From assembly GCA_947301965.1 (NCBI GenBank), contig CAMYUM010000001.1:31635-95634 (forward strand): a stretch of DNA of 64,000 nucleotides, written 5' to 3'. The translations under genes and the position numbers were made by a program. Below are positions 19,201-28,548 of this stretch, piece after piece. Source of the DNA: an uncultured Azospirillum sp. (GTDB lineage Bacteria > Pseudomonadota > Alphaproteobacteria > RF32 > CAG-239). Positions within the stretch are counted from its first letter, which is position 1. Every line of letters starts with the position of its first letter. The notes beneath the pieces are model-generated. The model saw only the letters and a program-made list of their open reading frames with translations. It was not told the DNA's origin and did not search any database.

Positions 19201-19973
19201 GCTAATAATTCCTTTTCTCTTTTTAACATTTCTCCGGCCAGGCTTATGTATGCCTGAGATCCCGGACATTTGAAATCGTACAACAAAACCGGTTTTCCGT
19301 GAGACGGTGCTTCAGAAACACGAACGTTCCGCGGAATAACTGTTTTATAGACTTTTTTGCCAAAAAAGCCGCGAACGTCTTCTTCTACCATTTGGGTAAG
19401 ATTGTTGCGGCAATCGTACATTGTTAAAACAACCCCCTGTAGTTCGAGTTTGGGGTTAAAGTGCTTTTTGATTAAATTTATATTGCTGATTAAGTCGCTT
19501 ACGCCCTCAAGAGCCAAATATTCACATTGCAGAGGAACAACAACCGCATCTGCGGCAACAAGTGCATTGATTGTTACCAGACTGAGTGACGGAGGACAAT
19601 CAATCAGCACATAATCATAGTTGTTCACCGTTTTATTGAGGGCATTACGGAGATAAAATTCGCGGCGGTCTTTATCAATTAATTCAACCTCGGCTCCGGC
19701 AAGGTCGGGGGACGAAGGAACTAACGAAAAATTGGGGATTTCGGTCCAAACAACCGCCTCGCTTAAACTGCGTTCGCCAATGATGACATCGTATGAGGAC
19801 ACCATGTTGTCATGTTTGTTAAAACCGAGTGATGTCGTTGCATTGCATTGGGGGTCAAGATCAATAACCAGCACCTTTTTACCCGTGGCCGCCATGGCGG
19901 TGGCAACGTTTACCGTGGTAGTGGTTTTTCCAACTCCCCCTTTGCGGTTGGCAACAGCAATTATTCTAGGCAT
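19194..19973 (-). CDS. parA: Chromosome partitioning ATPase ParA
   Basis: 259 residues, Soj/ParA type. Deviant Walker A KGGVGKTTTTVN, then LVIDLDPQCNATTSLG and YVLIDCPPSLSLVTINALVAAD. ParA drives segregation of ParB-parS complexes. The start follows GGAGAG and overlaps the end of rsmG by 8 bases; the stop overlaps parB. This is the canonical rsmG-parA-parB operon. Confidence 0.97.
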   Translation of the reverse strand: MPRIIAVANRKGGVGKTTTTVNVATAMAATGKKVLVIDLDPQCNATTSLGFNKHDNMVSSYDVIIGERSLSEAVVWTEIPNFSLVPSSPDLAGAEVELIDKDRREFYLRNALNKTVNNYDYVLIDCPPSLSLVTINALVAADAVVVPLQCEYLALEGVSDLISNINLIKKHFNPKLELQGVVLTMYDCRNNLTQMVEEDVRGFFGKKVYKTVIPRNVRVSEAPSHGKPVLLYDFKCPGSQAYISLAGEMLKREKELLAC

Positions 19974-20598
19974 AGTTTTCTCTCCGTTTTTTAATATTGC
20001 CGATAATCAGTATTTTTCCGTCTTTTGATGTTTTGCTTTGTTTTTCTTGCAAATCAAAAAACCAGTGTTGTCGAGCCGCGTCTATTTCGTCCTTATAGCT
20101 GCGTCCTTTAAGAAAAATGCAGATCCCGTTTTTTGAAAGCAGCGGGGCAACATATTCAAGCAGGTTATCCAGCGATGTTACGGCGCGGGCAGTAATTACA
20201 TCAAATTTTTTATCGGTAATGTTTTCAACCCGGCAGTTTAATATTTCGGTATTTGAAATGCCGGTAATTTCTTTAACATGGTTTAAATACACTGTTTTTT
20301 TGAGCGTGCTGTCAACCAGTGTTATCTTTAAATACGGTGTTTTTTCGGCGGATATTATAGCCACAACCATTCCCGGGAACCCTGCCCCACTCCCAACATC
20401 AAGCAGCTTTTGGGCTTTCGTCGGAATATATTCAAAAATTTGGGCGGAATCCTCAATGTGGCGATTCCATATATCGTCCAGCGTGTTTTTGCTTATAAGA
20501 TTAAACTTTTGCTGCCATTCAATTAGAGATTGACGATAGCGGTCGAGTTTTAAATATGTTTCACGTGAAACATGATATTTACTGCAAAAATTTTCCAT
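19966..20598 (-). CDS. rsmG: 16S rRNA (guanine-527-N7)-methyltransferase RsmG
   Basis: 210 residues from the ATG at 20598; a TTG start 39 bases upstream is in frame but unlikely. SAM motif LLDVGSGAGFPGMVVAI, LVDSTLKKTVYLNHV, ARAVTSLDNLLEYV and FLKGRSY are typical of RsmG (GidB). It methylates G527 of 16S rRNA. A perfect parS site lies inside the gene near its 5' end, overlapping the codons for HVSRET. Confidence 0.96.
   Translation of the reverse strand: MENFCSKYHVSRETYLKLDRYRQSLIEWQQKFNLISKNTLDDIWNRHIEDSAQIFEYIPTKAQKLLDVGSGAGFPGMVVAIISAEKTPYLKITLVDSTLKKTVYLNHVKEITGISNTEILNCRVENITDKKFDVITARAVTSLDNLLEYVAPLLSKNGICIFLKGRSYKDEIDAARQHWFFDLQEKQSKTSKDGKILIIGNIKKRRENYA
20557..20572. other. parS: parS centromere site 1
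   Basis: TGTTTCACGTGAAACA is a perfect 16-bp match to the bacterial parS consensus, extended by an outer A/T pair to an 18-bp palindrome. It lies inside rsmG, about 1.4 kb from parB and about 7 kb from the predicted oriC. Confidence 0.95.
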
Positions 20599-20815
20599 AA
20601 TCTTTTTATATATTTTAAAATTGTTTTTTAAAAACAAAAAAGCAACTTATAAACATATAAAAATTTTTATATTTTTCAGGATTCTAGCAAACCAAAGTGA
20701 ATCTTTGCAAGAGAATGCACATATCTTTTGTAATAAAAACAAACAGATGTAAAAACAAAAAGAATCTCTTTCTGAATAAATCAGTTTTGCCGATGGCTGT
20801 TTTGTTTTTGGCACA

Positions 20816-21466
20816 TCAATCTTTTATGCCCAATATTTCGTAGATATCCGATCCGGTTTTTTCATCAAAATATTTTTTTAGTTTCATTGACCTTTTAAGC
20901 AGGCTCTCTTTTTGTTTTTCGCCAAGTTTGTAGCGTTTTACAATTCCTTCTATACGGTTTGAAATTGATACTATGGAAAGACCTTCAAAAAATTTATCGC
21001 ATAGCGATATTAGATAATCATAATCATCATACTCTATATTTTGTAACATGCCGCGAGCCCAGTCTTTCCATTCTTGGGGGTAAGAATAATCTTCGTCGGA
21101 AAAGTTTTTTTCTGAAAATGTGTGTGTTAAACAGACTTTAGCAACATCAGGATACCCTTGTTTTAGCATTTGTTCGTATCCTTCGCGACCATGAAAACGA
21201 CCTTCTATTCTTTCGTTTATTCTTTTGCCGTAATCGTGCAACAATCCTAAAACAAAAGCTTTTTCGGGATCCATATTCGGAACATGACGCGCAATTTTTT
21301 CGGCGGCAGAAGCTACACCCATGGTATGAAAGCGGTATTCATTTTCAAAAGTAAATCCATAAGGGCGAGATAGGCGGTATATTATACCGGCTTCCCAGAT
21401 TTTGAGGGCTTGTTCTCTGTTTGGATATTTATTTTTTTCAATTGTTTTTTCTGCCAAATTATTCAT
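20816..21466 (-). CDS. HD-domain phosphohydrolase
   Basis: 216 residues. The HD metal motif is visible as [18 protein letters not shown] and LGLLHDYGK (H...HD), with later THTF and LCDKFFEG completing an HD site. Such proteins hydrolyse phosphomonoesters or phosphodiesters such as nucleotides; the substrate is not predictable. The ATG overlaps the mnmG stop (ATGA), so it is coupled to mnmG. An HD gene between mnmG and rsmG is not part of the usual origin cluster. Confidence 0.82.
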   Translation of the reverse strand: MNNLAEKTIEKNKYPNREQALKIWEAGIIYRLSRPYGFTFENEYRFHTMGVASAAEKIARHVPNMDPEKAFVLGLLHDYGKRINERIEGRFHGREGYEQMLKQGYPDVAKVCLTHTFSEKNFSDEDYSYPQEWKDWARGMLQNIEYDDYDYLISLCDKFFEGLSIVSISNRIEGIVKRYKLGEKQKESLLKRSMKLKKYFDEKTGSDIYEILGIKD

Positions 21467-23301
21467 TTTTTTATATGCCCCAATATCGCCATAATTGCTG
21501 CCGGAGTAACGCCGGATATTCGCGATGCCTCGCCTATGGTTGATGGACGGATACGGCTTAGTTTTATCACCATTTCATTGGAAAGTCCGCCGATTTTGCT
21601 ATAGTCTATATCATCACGGATTTTAAGTTTTTCGTCTTTTTTAAACACTTCGATATCAGACATTTGTCTTTTTATATATCCAGAATATTTGGCCTCTATT
21701 TCTATTGCTTCATAAATTTCCGGTTTAAATTCAGTCAGTTGAGGCCATATTTTTAAAATTGTTTCACGTGAAACATCTTCATACGACATTAAGTTAAAAG
21801 CCGTGCGGCGCGAATCTTTCTTGATGCCGTATTTTTCCATCTCAAGCGGACGAATGGTTAAATTGTCGACAAGGCTGCGAAGTTTAGATATTTGTTCTTG
21901 TTTTGCTTTGAAAACATCATAACGATATTGTCCGACGCACCCGATTTTATAGCCGGCTTCTGTCAACCTCGCATCTGCATTGTCTGCACGAAGATAAAGT
22001 CTGTATTCAGAGCGCGATGTAAACATTCGATATGGCTCATCAACACCTTTGGTAATGAGGTCGTCAACCATCACACCTATATATGCCTGACTACGATCAA
22101 TCGTAAATTCTTTGCCTTTATCAATAGCATTAAGTGCGGCGTTAATACCGGCTAATATACCTTGAGCGGCCGCTTCTTCGTACCCGGTGGTACCGTTGAT
22201 TTGACCGGCAAGATATAAGTTTGGTATTTTTTTGACTTGCAAACAGTGGTCAAGCTCCTGCGGGTCAACATAATCGTATTCTATAGCATAAGCATAGCGC
22301 AAAATTTCGACATTTTCCAAACCTTTTATGGTGTGTAAAAATGCATCTTGAACATCGGCGGGGAGCGAGGTGGATAATCCGTTCGGGTAAATAACCTTAC
22401 TGTTTAATCCTTCGGGTTCAAGGAAAATTTGATGGCTGGTTCGATCGGCAAATTTTACCAACTTATCTTCTATACTCGGGCAATATCTGGGGCCGACACC
22501 TTTTATCAATCCGGAAAAAAGAGCGCATTTTTCAAAATTATCACGGATGATTTTATGAGTGGCCTCGTTGGTGTGGGTTATATAGCAGTTAATTTGCGGA
22601 TTGGTAATTTCTTTAGTTAAATAAGAAAAAGGCTGCGGGTGTTCGTCTCCCGGTTGGACATCCAGTACATCCCAGTTTATTGAATCAGCGTTCAGGCGAG
22701 CGGGTGTGCCAGTTTTGAGCCGTCCGACCTTAATTCCTTTAGATTTTAAATACGGTGTTATACCAACACATGACACATCGTTAACTCTGCCACCGATTGA
22801 CGTTGTATGACCGACAAACATTACACCGTTTAAGAAAGTGCCGGTTGTTAAAACAACTGAAGATGCTTTGATTTCCGTGTTATCAGAAAGTTTTACGCCG
22901 ATAATAGCGTCTTTTTCAAACAATAAACCTTCAACAGCAGATGAAAGAATTTTAAGATTTTTTTGCTCATTAAGAGCTTCCTGTATATATTTGCGATATA
23001 AATCTCGATCGGCTTGAGCGCGGGGACCGCGAACGGCCGGACCTTTTGACATATTAAGCATACGAAATTGTATTCCCGCCTTATCAATAACACGCCCCAT
23101 AAGACCATCAAGAGCGTCTATCTCACGCACAAAATGTCCTTTTCCAAGTCCACCTATAGCCGGGTTGCACGACATTTCACCAATAGTCGATATTTTGTGA
23201 GTTATAAGCAAAGTTTCAGCGCCCATGCGCGCAGCTGCAGCGCATGCTTCACAACCGGCGTGTCCTCCGCCTACAACTATAACGTCGTACTTTTTCTGCA
23301 T
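21463..23301 (-). CDS. mnmG: tRNA uridine 5-carboxymethylaminomethyl modification enzyme MnmG
   Basis: 612 residues. FAD-binding N-terminus [44 protein letters not shown], ARPROMs KTGTPARL and [19 protein letters not shown], and the C-terminal helical domain. With MnmE (24.0 kb) it modifies U34 of tRNAs reading NNA/NNG codons. The gene contains the second parS site. The stop is TGA, overlapping the HD gene. Confidence 0.97.
   Translation of the reverse strand: MQKKYDVIVVGGGHAGCEACAAAARMGAETLLITHKISTIGEMSCNPAIGGLGKGHFVREIDALDGLMGRVIDKAGIQFRMLNMSKGPAVRGPRAQADRDLYRKYIQEALNEQKNLKILSSAVEGLLFEKDAIIGVKLSDNTEIKASSVVLTTGTFLNGVMFVGHTTSIGGRVNDVSCVGITPYLKSKGIKVGRLKTGTPARLNADSINWDVLDVQPGDEHPQPFSYLTKEITNPQINCYITHTNEATHKIIRDNFEKCALFSGLIKGVGPRYCPSIEDKLVKFADRTSHQIFLEPEGLNSKVIYPNGLSTSLPADVQDAFLHTIKGLENVEILRYAYAIEYDYVDPQELDHCLQVKKIPNLYLAGQINGTTGYEEAAAQGILAGINAALNAIDKGKEFTIDRSQAYIGVMVDDLITKGVDEPYRMFTSRSEYRLYLRADNADARLTEAGYKIGCVGQYRYDVFKAKQEQISKLRSLVDNLTIRPLEMEKYGIKKDSRRTAFNLMSYEDVSRETILKIWPQLTEFKPEIYEAIEIEAKYSGYIKRQMSDIEVFKKDEKLKIRDDIDYSKIGGLSNEMVIKLSRIRPSTIGEASRISGVTPAAIMAILGHIKK
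21760..21775. other. parS: parS centromere site 2
   Basis: TGTTTCACGTGAAACA, a perfect 16-bp parS palindrome, within the 3' third of mnmG, about 1.2 kb from site 1 and about 6 kb from the predicted oriC. The encoded residues there read DVSRETI. Confidence 0.95.
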
Positions 23302-23416
23302 TTGTATAATCTCTTATTGAATCAACTTGGTTTAGTATAGTTTTATACTTTTGGCAAGGTAAAAATTAACCTTTATTTAGCCAGATTTGGTTAAAATACG
23401 GTTTAAGGAGAGGTTT

Positions 23417-23992
23417 ATGTTTGTTTTTTGTTTATTGCTGAGTATAAATATTGTTTGTTTTGTCCTTTTGGGATGGATTTGGTATATTATAATAAAACTC
23501 TATACAGACAAGCACTTTAGAGAGTGTCCTCCTTACGTTCCGAGTGTCGGGTTGGAAAAAAAGGTGATTATTGAAAGTGTTTCAGAGGTATTGAAATTGT
23601 CCGCAAAACAAATGATTGTGGTTGATCCCGGTTGTGGTTTCGGCGGGCTTATAATAACCCTAGCAAAGCGTTTTCCGGAGCATAAATTTGTGGGAATAGA
23701 GTGGGGTGGTATTGTTTCAAAAATTGCTAAAATAAGAACAAACAAGCTCAAAAATACCCAAATATTAAAGCAGGATTTTTTTGATTATGATTTTAGCAAA
23801 TGTGATATAATTGTTTGTTTTTTGATGGATAGTTTGATGAAAAAATTTGGGGAGAAAATCAAACACGACCACAAAGAAACAACTCAGATAATATTTTCAA
23901 ATTCTTTTGAAATTCCCGGTCTGCCGCTGATTAAAGAAATAAAAACCGGAAAGAACTTGTTTTTTAAAAACGTGTACATCTACAAGCTTTAA
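23417..23992 (+). CDS. Membrane-anchored class I methyltransferase, FAM173-like
   Basis: 191 residues from the ATG at 23417, which has AAGGAGAGG upstream; a TTG at 23387 is in frame. An N-terminal membrane helix (about residues 3-27) is followed by CPPYVPSVG, then SAM motif I IVVDPGCGFGGLIITLAKRF, motif II FVGIEW and ILKQDFFDYDFSKCDIIVCFL. The order (membrane helix, P-Y/F-V-P-S/T element, DxGxGxG SAM site, D-x-x-D/F strand) resembles the FAM173 family of protein lysine methyltransferases known from mitochondria. Substrate unknown; this link is my inference. It lies alone on the plus strand between mnmG and mnmE. Confidence 0.75.
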   Translation: MFVFCLLLSINIVCFVLLGWIWYIIIKLYTDKHFRECPPYVPSVGLEKKVIIESVSEVLKLSAKQMIVVDPGCGFGGLIITLAKRFPEHKFVGIEWGGIVSKIAKIRTNKLKNTQILKQDFFDYDFSKCDIIVCFLMDSLMKKFGEKIKHDHKETTQIIFSNSFEIPGLPLIKEIKTGKNLFFKNVYIYKL

Positions 23993-24000
23993 ATACAGTG

Positions 24001-25341
24001 TTATTTTCCAATACAAAAGCTACCGAATATTTTATCTAAAATTTCATCTACTTCGATATGTCCGGTAATTTTTCCAATGCCTCGAGCCGCAAGCCTGATA
24101 TCTTCAGCAGCAAGTTCTATGGATTTTGTTAAATTGAAACCATCAAGGTCTTTAAATACATCGTTCAAAATCTCCCTGTAACGCTGTCTTGTTATGAGCG
24201 CTGATGAATTTTGGGTAAATTCAGAAGAAATATGTTTATTGATTATTGAAATCAGAGCATCTATACCTTGCTTGTTTTTGGCCGAAATAATCACATATCC
24301 TGATTTTTTATAGTCAGAACATTGTTTTTCATCAATCAAATCAGACTTGTTTAGTACATAGATAACCTTATTTTTACAAACAGATGCTATTTCATCAAAC
24401 TGTTTAAGATTAGGATCTTTACCATCAATAAGGGCTAAAATGAGATCTGCATCTTTAGCTCTGTCATAAGCTATTTCTATACCTTTCTTTTCAATAGTTT
24501 CATTGGTTTGACGAAGTCCTGCCGTGTCTGTAAAAACAACCGGATAACCGTTTATATCCATATGAATATCTATAGCATCGCGGGTGGTGCCGGCAATATC
24601 AGAAACAATGACGGCATCACGATGAGCAAGGGTATTAAGTAAACTTGATTTTCCAGAGTTTGGTTCTCCGATTATAACAACCCGGAAACCATCCTTCAAT
24701 CTTTCACCATAATTGCTTTGCGAAAGATGTTGTTTTATTGATTTTTTGATTTTAAATACAGTGTTTTCAAGGTTTAAAACAATGTTATCATGTAATTCTT
24801 CATCAGGAAAATCAATATAAGCCTCAAGATAAGATAAAACTTTAACCAATTCAGTCCGCCAACCGTCATACAAATCTTTAAGTTCACCACTCATTTGACG
24901 GAGAGCATATTTTTGTTGTTCCGAAGTTTCGGCATCAATCAGGTCGGCCAAACCTTCGGCTTCGGTTAAATCCATCTTGTTGTTATAAAAAGCGCGTTTT
25001 GAAAATTCACCCGGTTCAGCTAAACGAAAATTTTGAATTTGTGATAGATTTGCAAGTATTGATGATATTACAGCTTTTGAACCATGGCTGCTTATTTCAA
25101 CAACATCTTCGCCGGTAAAAGATTGAGGGGCTTGAAAATATATTACTACCGCATGATCAAGCGGAGTATTGTCAACTCCGTGGAGTTTTGAAAAATAAGC
25201 GTGTCTAGGAACAATGTTTTTTATATCAATATCAGAAAGTTTTTTTAGGCACTCAATAGCGTTTTTTCCGGAAATACGAAAAACTGCAACTCCGGATTTT
25301 CCAAAAACTGTTGATAGAGCATAAATGGTTTTATCGTCCAT
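24001..25341 (-). CDS. mnmE: tRNA modification GTPase MnmE
   Basis: 446 residues. An N-terminal tetrahydrofolate-binding domain (IYALSTVFGKSGVAVFRISG), a helical domain interrupted by a GTPase (G1 GEPNSGKSSLLN, G2/G3 DIAGTTRDAI and DTAGLR, G4 NKSD) and the C-terminal CIGK with the essential cysteine. It acts with MnmG on tRNA U34. Start ATG with AAGAGGA upstream. Confidence 0.97.
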   Translation of the reverse strand: MDDKTIYALSTVFGKSGVAVFRISGKNAIECLKKLSDIDIKNIVPRHAYFSKLHGVDNTPLDHAVVIYFQAPQSFTGEDVVEISSHGSKAVISSILANLSQIQNFRLAEPGEFSKRAFYNNKMDLTEAEGLADLIDAETSEQQKYALRQMSGELKDLYDGWRTELVKVLSYLEAYIDFPDEELHDNIVLNLENTVFKIKKSIKQHLSQSNYGERLKDGFRVVIIGEPNSGKSSLLNTLAHRDAVIVSDIAGTTRDAIDIHMDINGYPVVFTDTAGLRQTNETIEKKGIEIAYDRAKDADLILALIDGKDPNLKQFDEIASVCKNKVIYVLNKSDLIDEKQCSDYKKSGYVIISAKNKQGIDALISIINKHISSEFTQNSSALITRQRYREILNDVFKDLDGFNLTKSIELAAEDIRLAARGIGKITGHIEVDEILDKIFGSFCIGK

Positions 25342-25523
25342 ATTTTTAATTCCTCTTTATTAATAAAAATATTTATAACCTGTTTGATTTTTTGTGCAAG
25401 GTTAAAAAGGGTGTTTTTTTGACTCTAGAGAGTCCTTTTATTTATTCTTAATACTTGTGTCATAAAATGCTTTAAAAGTCTCTGTACGGGCTTGTGACGG
25501 ATTCAAATTTTTACGGGGAAAAA

Positions 25524-26183
25524 ATGAAAAAATTGGTAATTTGGGATTTTGACGGAGTAATTGCCGATACTGAAAAATTATGGCTTGAAACACGACTGGA
25601 ATTATTAAACAGAGATTTTGGTCTGAATTGGAGTTTTGATACCATAAATAAGTATTGCGGCGGAATGAGCGACAAAACCAAACGTGAAATTTTGGATAAA
25701 TTAGGAATTATAACAAGTGATGACTTCTGGGCAGAAGCACTCGAAAAAGATATAGAAAAATTAAATAAAGGAATAAAACCGGTTTATGGCATAGTTAAAA
25801 TATTAAAAAATAAATCTTTACTACAATGTGTGGCAACGGGCGGTCTTTTTAAGAAAACAATGTTAAAAATAAAATCAGCAAAAATTGAAAAATATATTCC
25901 GGTTGAACATTTATTTACGGCCGATATGGTAAAAAAAGGAAAACCTGAACCTGATTTGTTTTTATTAGCAGCTGAAAAAATGGGTGTAGAACCAAAAAAC
26001 TGTGTAGTGATTGAAGATTCTATTGCCGGAATAACAGCGGGTTTGAAGGCGGGAATGAAAGTTGTGGCCTTTTTGGGTTGTGAGATGAATAATAATCAAA
26101 AATATATCGAAAAAGTCAAAAAACTCGGTATTAAAAACATCTTTTTTAGAATGAAAGATATTGAAAGTTTTTTGATTAAATAA
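25524..26183 (+). CDS. HAD-superfamily phosphatase, beta-phosphoglucomutase/Gph-like
   Basis: 219 residues from the ATG at 25524 with GGGGA upstream (a GTG at 25494 is in frame). Motif I DFDGVIADTEKLW, a helical cap, motif II CVATGG, motif III/IV KKGKPEPDLFLLAAEKMG and VIEDSIAGITAGLKAGM. This pattern is that of subclass IA HAD enzymes acting on small sugar phosphates (beta-phosphoglucomutase, phosphoglycolate phosphatase). Substrate unknown. It stands alone between mnmE and rho. Confidence 0.85.
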   Translation: MKKLVIWDFDGVIADTEKLWLETRLELLNRDFGLNWSFDTINKYCGGMSDKTKREILDKLGIITSDDFWAEALEKDIEKLNKGIKPVYGIVKILKNKSLLQCVATGGLFKKTMLKIKSAKIEKYIPVEHLFTADMVKKGKPEPDLFLLAAEKMGVEPKNCVVIEDSIAGITAGLKAGMKVVAFLGCEMNNNQKYIEKVKKLGIKNIFFRMKDIESFLIK

Positions 26184-26184
26184 A

Positions 26185-26219
26185 ATAAATCCCCTTTGAG
26201 GAAAGGGGATTTATATTTT
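26185..26219. terminator. Bidirectional terminator between HAD gene and rho
   Basis: A perfect 13-bp stem (ATAAATCCCCTTT / AAAGGGGATTTAT) around the loop GAGG lies between the convergent stops at 26183 and 26218, with T-rich flanks on both sides. Confidence 0.88.
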
Positions 26220-27471
26220 AAGAATTCATATTATTGAAGAAATCTTTGTTATCTTTGCTTTGTTTTAGTTTATCAAGCAAAAATTCCATTCCGTCAGTCA
26301 TTCCCATTTGCATTAATACACGACGTAAAACCCACATTTTGGTTAATGTATTTTTATCAACCAAAAGTTCTTCTTTTCTGGTGCCGGAACGTGTAATATC
26401 AATAGTCGGGAATAAACGTTTATCGGTAAGTTTGCGGTCAAGTATGATTTCAGAGTTACCTGTTCCTTTAAACTCTTCAAAAATTACTTCATCCATACGA
26501 GATCCGGTATCAATCAAAGCAGTTGCAATAATAGTCAGAGAACCACCTTCTTCAACATTACGTGCTGCACCCAAAATACGCTTTGGACGTTGTAAAGCAT
26601 TTGCATCAACACCACCGGTTAAAACTTTGCCTGATGAAGGAATAACCGTATTATATGCACGACCTAAACGAGTAATAGAATCGAGTAAAATAACAACATC
26701 TTTTTTGTTTTCGACCAGGCGTTTAGCTTTTTCAATTACCATTTCGGCAACTTGAACGTGGCGGGTTGCCGGCTCATCAAAAGTTGATGATATAACTTCA
26801 CCTTTAACCGAACGGGTCATATCCGTAACTTCTTCAGGACGCTCATCAATCAATAAAACCATAAGATAAATTTCAGGATGATTGCTTGAAATTGCATGAG
26901 CAATATTTTGCAACATAACTGTTTTACCTGTTCGTGGCGGAGCAACAATCAAACCGCGTTGACCTTTGCCTTGCGGAGCTATTAAGTCAATTATTCTTGT
27001 GGTATAATCTTTGTCACCGCAAAGAATATCAAAATCCAGTTTTTCGGTAGGATATAAAGGTGTTAAGTTATCAAAATTTATACGTAATTTTGATTTTTCG
27101 GGATCATCAAAGTTAATACGATTGATTTTAGTCAGCGCAAAATAACGCTCGTTTTCTTTGGGAGCCCTGATTTCACCTTCTATGGTATCACCGGTACGAA
27201 GACCGAATTTTTTGACCTGGGCCGGAGATACATAAATATCGTCAGGACCGGCAAGATAGTTGGATTGAGCTGAACGCAAAAAACCAAAACCGTCTTGCAT
27301 AACTTCAATTGTGCCATCGCCGTAGATAATATTATCATCAGAGGCAACTTTTTTTAGGATTGAAAACATTAAATCTTGTTTACGCATAGATGATGCGTCT
27401 TCAATACCTAAGGCTTCTGCTTCTTCAAGCAGTTGAGCCGGTGATTTTTCTTTTAATTCTTTTAAATGCAT
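26218..27471 (-). CDS. rho: Transcription termination factor Rho
   Basis: 417 residues from the ATG at 27471 ([10 protein letters not shown]); a longer frame to 27537 would not look like Rho. N-terminal domain with [17 protein letters not shown], the RNA-binding cold-shock-like fold ([23 protein letters not shown] region), Walker [12 protein letters not shown], Walker [11 protein letters not shown] and the Q/R-loop [30 protein letters not shown]. Rho terminates transcription as a hexameric helicase. It is the last gene on the left of the origin gap, read away from it, as in other alphaproteobacteria. Confidence 0.97.
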   Translation of the reverse strand: MHLKELKEKSPAQLLEEAEALGIEDASSMRKQDLMFSILKKVASDDNIIYGDGTIEVMQDGFGFLRSAQSNYLAGPDDIYVSPAQVKKFGLRTGDTIEGEIRAPKENERYFALTKINRINFDDPEKSKLRINFDNLTPLYPTEKLDFDILCGDKDYTTRIIDLIAPQGKGQRGLIVAPPRTGKTVMLQNIAHAISSNHPEIYLMVLLIDERPEEVTDMTRSVKGEVISSTFDEPATRHVQVAEMVIEKAKRLVENKKDVVILLDSITRLGRAYNTVIPSSGKVLTGGVDANALQRPKRILGAARNVEEGGSLTIIATALIDTGSRMDEVIFEEFKGTGNSEIILDRKLTDKRLFPTIDITRSGTRKEELLVDKNTLTKMWVLRRVLMQMGMTDGMEFLLDKLKQSKDNKDFFNNMNS

Positions 27472-27959
27472 ATGTACCTGTTTGAAAATTTTTAGTAGGA
27501 TTGTGTTGGAAAATATATAAGAAGTGTTAAATAACAATTGCTTTATATATTATTTTTTAAAGTATGTCAATGTTTGATTGTTCGGCTTTTTATCAACAGT
27601 TCGTTTCACCCAATAAATATTTTAAAAAAGTTTTTGTGGTTTGTAAATAGCTGCTCAATTTGGGGATTATTTTTTATACACCGGGTTATACATATGTTGA
27701 TAATATTGTGATAATAAACTTTATATTTTTAAATGCTTTTAAGAGACTCGTGTAAGACCTAATATAAAAATTTGTAAACATTTTTATTGAATAAAAAATC
27801 AAATATACGGTTATTAAGATAAAGCAAATATGTTTACAAAACTTATCAACTTGTTATTATCTTTATTGGTTAAATATCAATTATCAGGATTAAATTTGAT
27901 GATTGATTAATTTTGACGGTTTTATACACAAGGGATGTTTATAATTCGGAATCAGAATA
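27472..27959. other. oriC: Probable chromosomal origin of replication (oriC)
   Basis: A 488-base gene-free, strongly AT-rich gap between divergent rho and coaE, the longest such gap in the window. DnaA-box-like sites (TTATCCACA consensus, one or more mismatches): TTATCAACA 27590-27598, TTATACACC 27674-27682, TGTTGATAA 27695-27703 (minus-strand TTATCAACA), TTATCAACT 27843-27851 and TTATACACA 27922-27930. A 10-bp inverted pair TTTGTAAACA (27770-27779) / TGTTTACAAA (27831-27840) brackets an AT-rich stretch that could be an unwinding element. In Caulobacter-type chromosomes oriC lies in this neighbourhood, between the rho-mnmE-mnmG-rsmG-parAB block and the maf-coaE-dnaQ block; here hemE and maf are missing. 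No CtrA-type TTAA-N7-TTAA was found. The promoters of rho and coaE must also lie here. Confidence 0.7.
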
Positions 27960-28544
27960 ATGAAACTTATAGCGATTACAGGTTCCATAGGTTGCGGAAA
28001 AACCACTATTGCAAAAATTGTAAGAGAGCAGGGATATACAGTTTTTGATGTCGATGCGTGGGTGCGCAGAATGTATTTTCAAAAATCTTTTATTGCACAA
28101 ATTGCAAAAACTTTTCCAGATGTTATGGAAGAAGGTGTGGTTAACAAAAGATTACTCAGAAACAAAGTGTTTGATGATGAAAAAGAATTGAAAAAACTTG
28201 AAAAGCTAACCCACCCGTTTTTGCGAAAATATTTAAAATATGTAATCAAAAAAAACAGTAAATATAATGATTGTTTTTTTATTGATGTGGCTTTGTTGTA
28301 TGAACTAGGTTTGGAAAAGTTTTGTGATTTTGTAGTGGTAGCCGATGTTGATTATAAAATACAAAAAAAGAGGGTAATGAAAAGAGACGGCGTTAAGGCT
28401 GAAGATTTTGATAAAATTAATGATATACAAATGAGTAATGAAATAAAAAAACAAAAAGCCGATATCGTTATTGATACCGATAAATCACTTAATTTATTAA
28501 AACTTGATGTAATAACTATGATTGACTATGTAGAAGGTTTTTAA
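27960..28544 (+). CDS. coaE: Dephospho-CoA kinase
   Basis: 194 residues. P-loop GSIGCGKTT at residues 7-15, VFDVDAWVRRMYF, LTHPFLRKYL, DVALLYELGLEKFCD and VKRD-like VMKRDG are CoaE motifs. It makes CoA in the last step of the pathway. It is the first gene on the right side of the predicted origin and is followed by dnaQ 4 bases downstream. Confidence 0.93.
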   Translation: MKLIAITGSIGCGKTTIAKIVREQGYTVFDVDAWVRRMYFQKSFIAQIAKTFPDVMEEGVVNKRLLRNKVFDDEKELKKLEKLTHPFLRKYLKYVIKKNSKYNDCFFIDVALLYELGLEKFCDFVVVADVDYKIQKKRVMKRDGVKAEDFDKINDIQMSNEIKKQKADIVIDTDKSLNLLKLDVITMIDYVEGF

Positions 28545-28548
28545 GACT

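Noticed and set aside
27602..27608. GTTTCAC in the origin gap as a parS half-site
   Set aside because: The second half (GTGAAAC) is missing; the flanking bases read CCCAAT.
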